From contig JAFXTO010000050.1 of assembly GCA_017535725.1 (NCBI GenBank), positions 1-42,773 on the forward strand: DNA of 42,773 bases. The letters run 5' to 3'. How positions within the stretch are numbered: the first letter of the stretch is position 1; each line of letters starts with the position of its first letter. The position numbers were made by a program, and so were the translations under genes. Shown here piece by piece: positions 39,873 through 42,773 of this stretch. The notes under the pieces were generated by a model. It saw nothing but the letters and a program-made list of their open reading frames with translations, made no database searches and was not told the origin of the DNA. Source of the DNA: Bacteroidaceae bacterium (lineage in GTDB: Bacteria; Bacteroidota; Bacteroidia; Bacteroidales; Bacteroidaceae).

Positions 39873-39880
39873 CAAAGATA
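39873..39880 (-). promoter_or_regulatory. -7 box of the PEP-synthase-like gene
   Basis: On the minus strand TATCTTTG (39880-39873) fits TAnnTTTG, 23 bases before the ATG. No TTTG lies at the ideal distance. Confidence 0.6.
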
Positions 39881-39955
39881 CATTATATTTCTGACACCAT
39901 CGGCCCAAATGCAGTTTTTCTATGTCTGTGATGTCATTTTTTAGCAAAAAGTTTG

Positions 39956-39963
39956 TACTTTTG
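39956..39963 (+). promoter_or_regulatory. -7 box of the ATP-grasp gene
   Basis: TACTTTTG fits TAnnTTTG, 23 bases before ATG 39986. The upstream box is not clear. It faces away from the divergent PEP-synthase-like gene. Confidence 0.6.
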
Positions 39964-39985
39964 CATTTGGAAAAACATCAGACCT

Positions 39986-41065
39986 ATGCGATTGTTGTAT
40001 TTCAACCCAGAGAACGACCTCGCCCTTGCCGCCAACGACCCTCACTATACTCCTCCTGCTTCAGCGAGGCAGATGGCGAGCGATTTGCGGGAGTTTCCCC
40101 GCCTTTGGGTTGCTAATGAACTCACCTCCAAAGCTTCACTTGGGGACAATCTCGCGCCGGTAATCTGGTGTGAACGTGAAGAGGAAGGCATTCTGCTTTG
40201 GGGCTGGAGTCCACTTGCCGTCCACCAACTACGGACGCTGGGGGTGGCAGATGAATTGCTCCCAAACGACGAGCAGCTGGCTTCTTACAGGAACTTCGCT
40301 TCCCGGAAGAACGCAGCACGTTTGTTAAGAATTTTCCGAGAACGATGGCCGCAGGATTTCGCAGAAGGACGTTTGGTGGGGGAGTCTTGCTGGTGTCGTA
40401 CGGAAGAGGCTGTGCGGATGGCGTGCGAGCGGTATGGTTCCGCGATGCTGAAGATGCCGTGGAGTGGTAGCGGACGCGGAGTGCGTCCTGTAGGAGAAGA
40501 CGGTTTGAATGAGAAAGACCTTTTTTGGGTACTCAGAACCCTCCAGCGGCAGGGTGGGGTGGAGGTAGAGCCAAAATATAATAAGGTGCAAGATTGTGCC
40601 ATGGAGTTCTGGGCGGAGGGCGGTCTGGTGCGCTATGAGGGTCTGTCTGTCTTCGAGACCACGGCGGGAGGAGTCTATGCAGGTAACCTGGTGGCTCCAG
40701 AGGAGGTGAAAGAGGCTCGGTTGGCTCAGTTCATTCCCATGGGCTTGCTTCATGAAGTACGTTTGCACTTCGTGGAACTGCTCTCCGAAGCGGGTTTGCC
40801 AACGTGGTACACGGGTCCGCTTGGAGTGGATATGATGATTGTGGAAAACATGGTTCTTTCCTCATCAGAAACCTCTCATCCCTCGTCCGGCCCCCTTCAT
40901 TCCCGTTATGCCCTCCATCCTCTTGTGGAAATCAATCTTCGGATGACGATGGGGTGGGTGGCCCTTCGGTTGCAACGTAAACTGCATGCCGGAGAGGTCG
41001 GAACGTTCAAAATTCAGCGCTTGGATGGTCGATATAGCGCTCTTTTTATTAAAAAAAGTGTATAA
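39986..41065 (+). CDS. Predicted ATP-grasp protein of unknown function
   Basis: The 359-residue protein belongs to a family I recall as widespread and uncharacterised in Bacteroidales (N-terminus MRLLYFNPENDLALAANDP). ATP-grasp features include SRKNAARLL, the glycine-rich loop LKMPWSGSGRGVRPV, an acidic patch around VEVEPKYNKVQDC and the metal-ligand motif EINLRMTMG near the C-terminus. That makes it a probable carboxylate-amine or similar ligase, substrate unknown. Residues about 290-310 (around SSSETSHPSSGPLHSRY) form a low-complexity insertion just before the EINLR motif. An in-frame ATG at 39953 overlaps the promoter, so 39986 is chosen. Confidence 0.75.
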   Translation: MRLLYFNPENDLALAANDPHYTPPASARQMASDLREFPRLWVANELTSKASLGDNLAPVIWCEREEEGILLWGWSPLAVHQLRTLGVADELLPNDEQLASYRNFASRKNAARLLRIFRERWPQDFAEGRLVGESCWCRTEEAVRMACERYGSAMLKMPWSGSGRGVRPVGEDGLNEKDLFWVLRTLQRQGGVEVEPKYNKVQDCAMEFWAEGGLVRYEGLSVFETTAGGVYAGNLVAPEEVKEARLAQFIPMGLLHEVRLHFVELLSEAGLPTWYTGPLGVDMMIVENMVLSSSETSHPSSGPLHSRYALHPLVEINLRMTMGWVALRLQRKLHAGEVGTFKIQRLDGRYSALFIKKSV

Positions 41066-41077
41066 AAATCACTTTTT
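41053..41077 (+). terminator. Terminator overlapping the end of the ATP-grasp gene
   Basis: AAAAAGTG (41053-41060) pairs with CACTTTTT (41070-41077) around a nine-base loop that contains the TAA stop. The T-run is part of the right arm, so it could act in both directions. Confidence 0.6.
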
Positions 41078-41088
41078 GTCATCTCGGC

Positions 41089-41119
41089 TTTGCACTCTCA
41101 TAGTTTTTTCCTACCTTTG
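41089..41119 (+). promoter_or_regulatory. Promoter of the AAA ATPase gene
   Basis: TTTG (41089-41092), 19 bases and TACCTTTG (41112-41119) match the consensus exactly; transcription would start about 20 bases before the TTG start codon. Confidence 0.88.
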
Positions 41120-41144
41120 CGGCCGTTAATTAACAGCTACGCTT

Positions 41145-42320
41145 TTGGAAGCATTTTTTAGAACACATGCATACTTGGTGCAGCACACGGATTTGCCCGT
41201 GAGCCGTGCCCTTATGAACGAGATAGACTGGCGAGCTCCCCTCATCGGTATCAAGGGCACTCGTGGCGTGGGCAAGACGAGTTTCCTGCTTCAATATGCC
41301 AAGGAGAATTTTGATGTACGTCGCCGAAAGTGCTTGTACATCAACATGAACAATTTTTATTTTCAGGGGCGCGGTCTTGCTGACTTTGCCCGTGAGTTCA
41401 GGCTTGGTGGTGGCGAGGTGTTGCTGATAGATCAGGTCTTCAAGCAACCCGAGTGGAGTGCAGAGCTTCGCCGATGTCACGATGAGAATCCAGGACTTCG
41501 AATCGTCTTCACGGGCAGTTCCGTGATGCGTTTGAAGGAAGAGAATCCGGAGCTGAACGGGTTGGTGAAGAGCTACAACCTGCGTGGCTTCTCGTTCCGC
41601 GAGTTCCTGAACATGCAGACAAACAAGAACTTCCCAGCTTATTCCTTGGATGAGATTGTGCGGAATCACGAACGCATCACGGAGAGTATCCTGCAGCAAG
41701 TCAATCCGTTGGATTATTTTCAGAGTTATCTGCATCATGGCTTCTACCCCTTCTTCCTCGAGAAACGCAATTTCTCGGAGAACCTGCTGAAGACCATGAA
41801 TATGATGATAGAGGTGGACATCCTCCTCATCAAGCAGGTGGAGTTGAAGTATCTGCCGAAGTTGAAGAAACTGCTCTACCTCTTGGCCATAGACCGTCCC
41901 TCGGCTCCTAATGTCAGCGCTTTGGCTCACGAAATAAATACTTCGCGGGCCACGGTGATGAATTACATCAAGTACCTCTCCGATGCGCGCTTGTTGAACC
42001 TCATCTACCATCCGGGCGAGGAATTCCCCAAGAAGCCAGCCCGTGTGATGATGCACAACAGCAACTTGATGTACGCCATCTACCCCAACCGCATGGAGCG
42101 CATCGATGTCTTCGAAACCTTCTTCCAGAATGCCCTTTGGGCGTACCACGACGTCCGCTTGAGCGACCGTCCCGACACGTTCCTCGTCGATGGCCGTCCC
42201 TTCCGTGTCTGCCTCGATGCTCCTCATCGTGTGAAATCTGGCATCATATACGCTCAGTCCGAGTTGCAGAAGGGCGAGGGTTCCATACTTCCCCTCTGGC
42301 TTCTTGGATTCCTTTATTAA
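41145..42320 (+). CDS. AAA family ATPase (AAA_14/DUF4143-like)
   Basis: The 391-residue protein has a Walker A motif in GIKGTRGVGKTSFLL (about 36-50), Walker B in EVLLIDQV (about 91) and sensor-like RIVFTGSSVMRL (about 120). A winged-helix region (NVSALAHEINTSRATVMNYIKYL, about 252-274, here given by its ends) and a C-terminal nuclease-like half follow. These ATPases are common in Bacteroidales and their role is unclear. The start appears to be TTG 41145: it lies about 20 bases behind a perfect promoter and yields MEAFFRTHAYLV, which is how relatives begin as I recall. The next ATG is at 41214, close to the P-loop. Confidence 0.82.
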   Translation: MEAFFRTHAYLVQHTDLPVSRALMNEIDWRAPLIGIKGTRGVGKTSFLLQYAKENFDVRRRKCLYINMNNFYFQGRGLADFAREFRLGGGEVLLIDQVFKQPEWSAELRRCHDENPGLRIVFTGSSVMRLKEENPELNGLVKSYNLRGFSFREFLNMQTNKNFPAYSLDEIVRNHERITESILQQVNPLDYFQSYLHHGFYPFFLEKRNFSENLLKTMNMMIEVDILLIKQVELKYLPKLKKLLYLLAIDRPSAPNVSALAHEINTSRATVMNYIKYLSDARLLNLIYHPGEEFPKKPARVMMHNSNLMYAIYPNRMERIDVFETFFQNALWAYHDVRLSDRPDTFLVDGRPFRVCLDAPHRVKSGIIYAQSELQKGEGSILPLWLLGFLY

Positions 42321-42344
42321 GAATTCCTATATTATTGTTGATAA

Positions 42345-42483
42345 GTCAAACTCATAACTCAAAAAACTCAAAAACTTAAGAACTCATAAACTCATAACTT
42401 AAACTCAACAACTCAAAAACTTATAACAAACTCAATAACTCAAAAACTTATAACTTAATAACTCATAAACTTAATTACTCTTA
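42345..42483. repeat. AACTCAWAA-type A/T-rich repeat before the oxidoreductase gene
   Basis: Degenerate 8-11 base units (AACTCATAA, AACTCAAAA, AACTTATAA) run from about 42345 to within a few bases of the ATG. It is yet another spacer repeat family in this window. No promoter box is visible in the spacer. Confidence 0.82.
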
Positions 42484-42484
42484 A

Positions 42485-42773
<289 letters not shown>

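Overview
The window reads as a chromosomal segment of a Bacteroidales bacterium, most likely Prevotella-like. Almost every promoter I can place has the Bacteroidota form (TTTG, 19-20 bases, TAnnTTTG). There are no Shine-Dalgarno sequences, and the gene families (OmpA barrel, HypD, DUF187 protein, secreted proteins with a 'VDSVEF' motif) are typical of gut Bacteroidales. No tRNA, rRNA, CRISPR array, transposase or phage gene is visible.

Layout. 1-1230 is gene-free, repeat-rich DNA. 1286-14224 is a nearly complete aromatic amino acid locus in two transcription units. The first is pheA-trpB-trpE-trpG-trpD-trpC-trpF-trpA. The second is aminotransferase, DAHP synthase/chorismate mutase, and tyrA. 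Each unit begins with a Bacteroidota promoter, an 18-codon leader peptide full of aromatic codons (Phe-rich before pheA, Tyr-rich before the aminotransferase) and an intrinsic terminator whose left arm can instead pair with a segment at the leader stop codon. This is a pair of related transcription attenuators. 14299-17272 is a three-gene secreted-protein unit with a zinc-metallopeptidase-like protein. 17276-21191 (minus) holds an M48 lipoprotein peptidase, cobU, cobT, cobS and a cobC-like phosphatase (lower-ligand/nucleotide-loop steps of cobalamin synthesis). 21465-24431 is nrdD-nrdG, closed by a strong terminator.

24490-31899 looks like one operon: P5C dehydrogenase, a lipoprotein metallopeptidase, Xaa-Pro aminopeptidase, the glycyl radical enzyme HypD (trans-4-hydroxy-L-proline dehydratase) and its radical-SAM activase. 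With gdhA at 33839, it gives a route from (hydroxy)proline peptides through pyrroline-5-carboxylate and glutamate to 2-oxoglutarate. The rest is a DUF187 glycoside-hydrolase-like protein, an OmpA-family porin, an unusual PEP-synthase-like protein with two receiver domains, an orphan ATP-grasp protein, an AAA ATPase and the start of pyruvate:ferredoxin oxidoreductase.

The most unusual signal is a dense set of short repeat families. 8-bp GTTGA arrays, CCCCCTAAAGGGGG palindromes and an ATAACG module fill the spacers of the trp operon and recur, the other way round relative to the genes, between cobS and cobC. Repeat DNA of these or similar kinds also appears inside reading frames: TrpE, the aminotransferase, TrpB's C-terminus, CobS, CobT, the HypD activase and probably others carry in-frame insertions or tails made from it, while their catalytic motifs stay intact.
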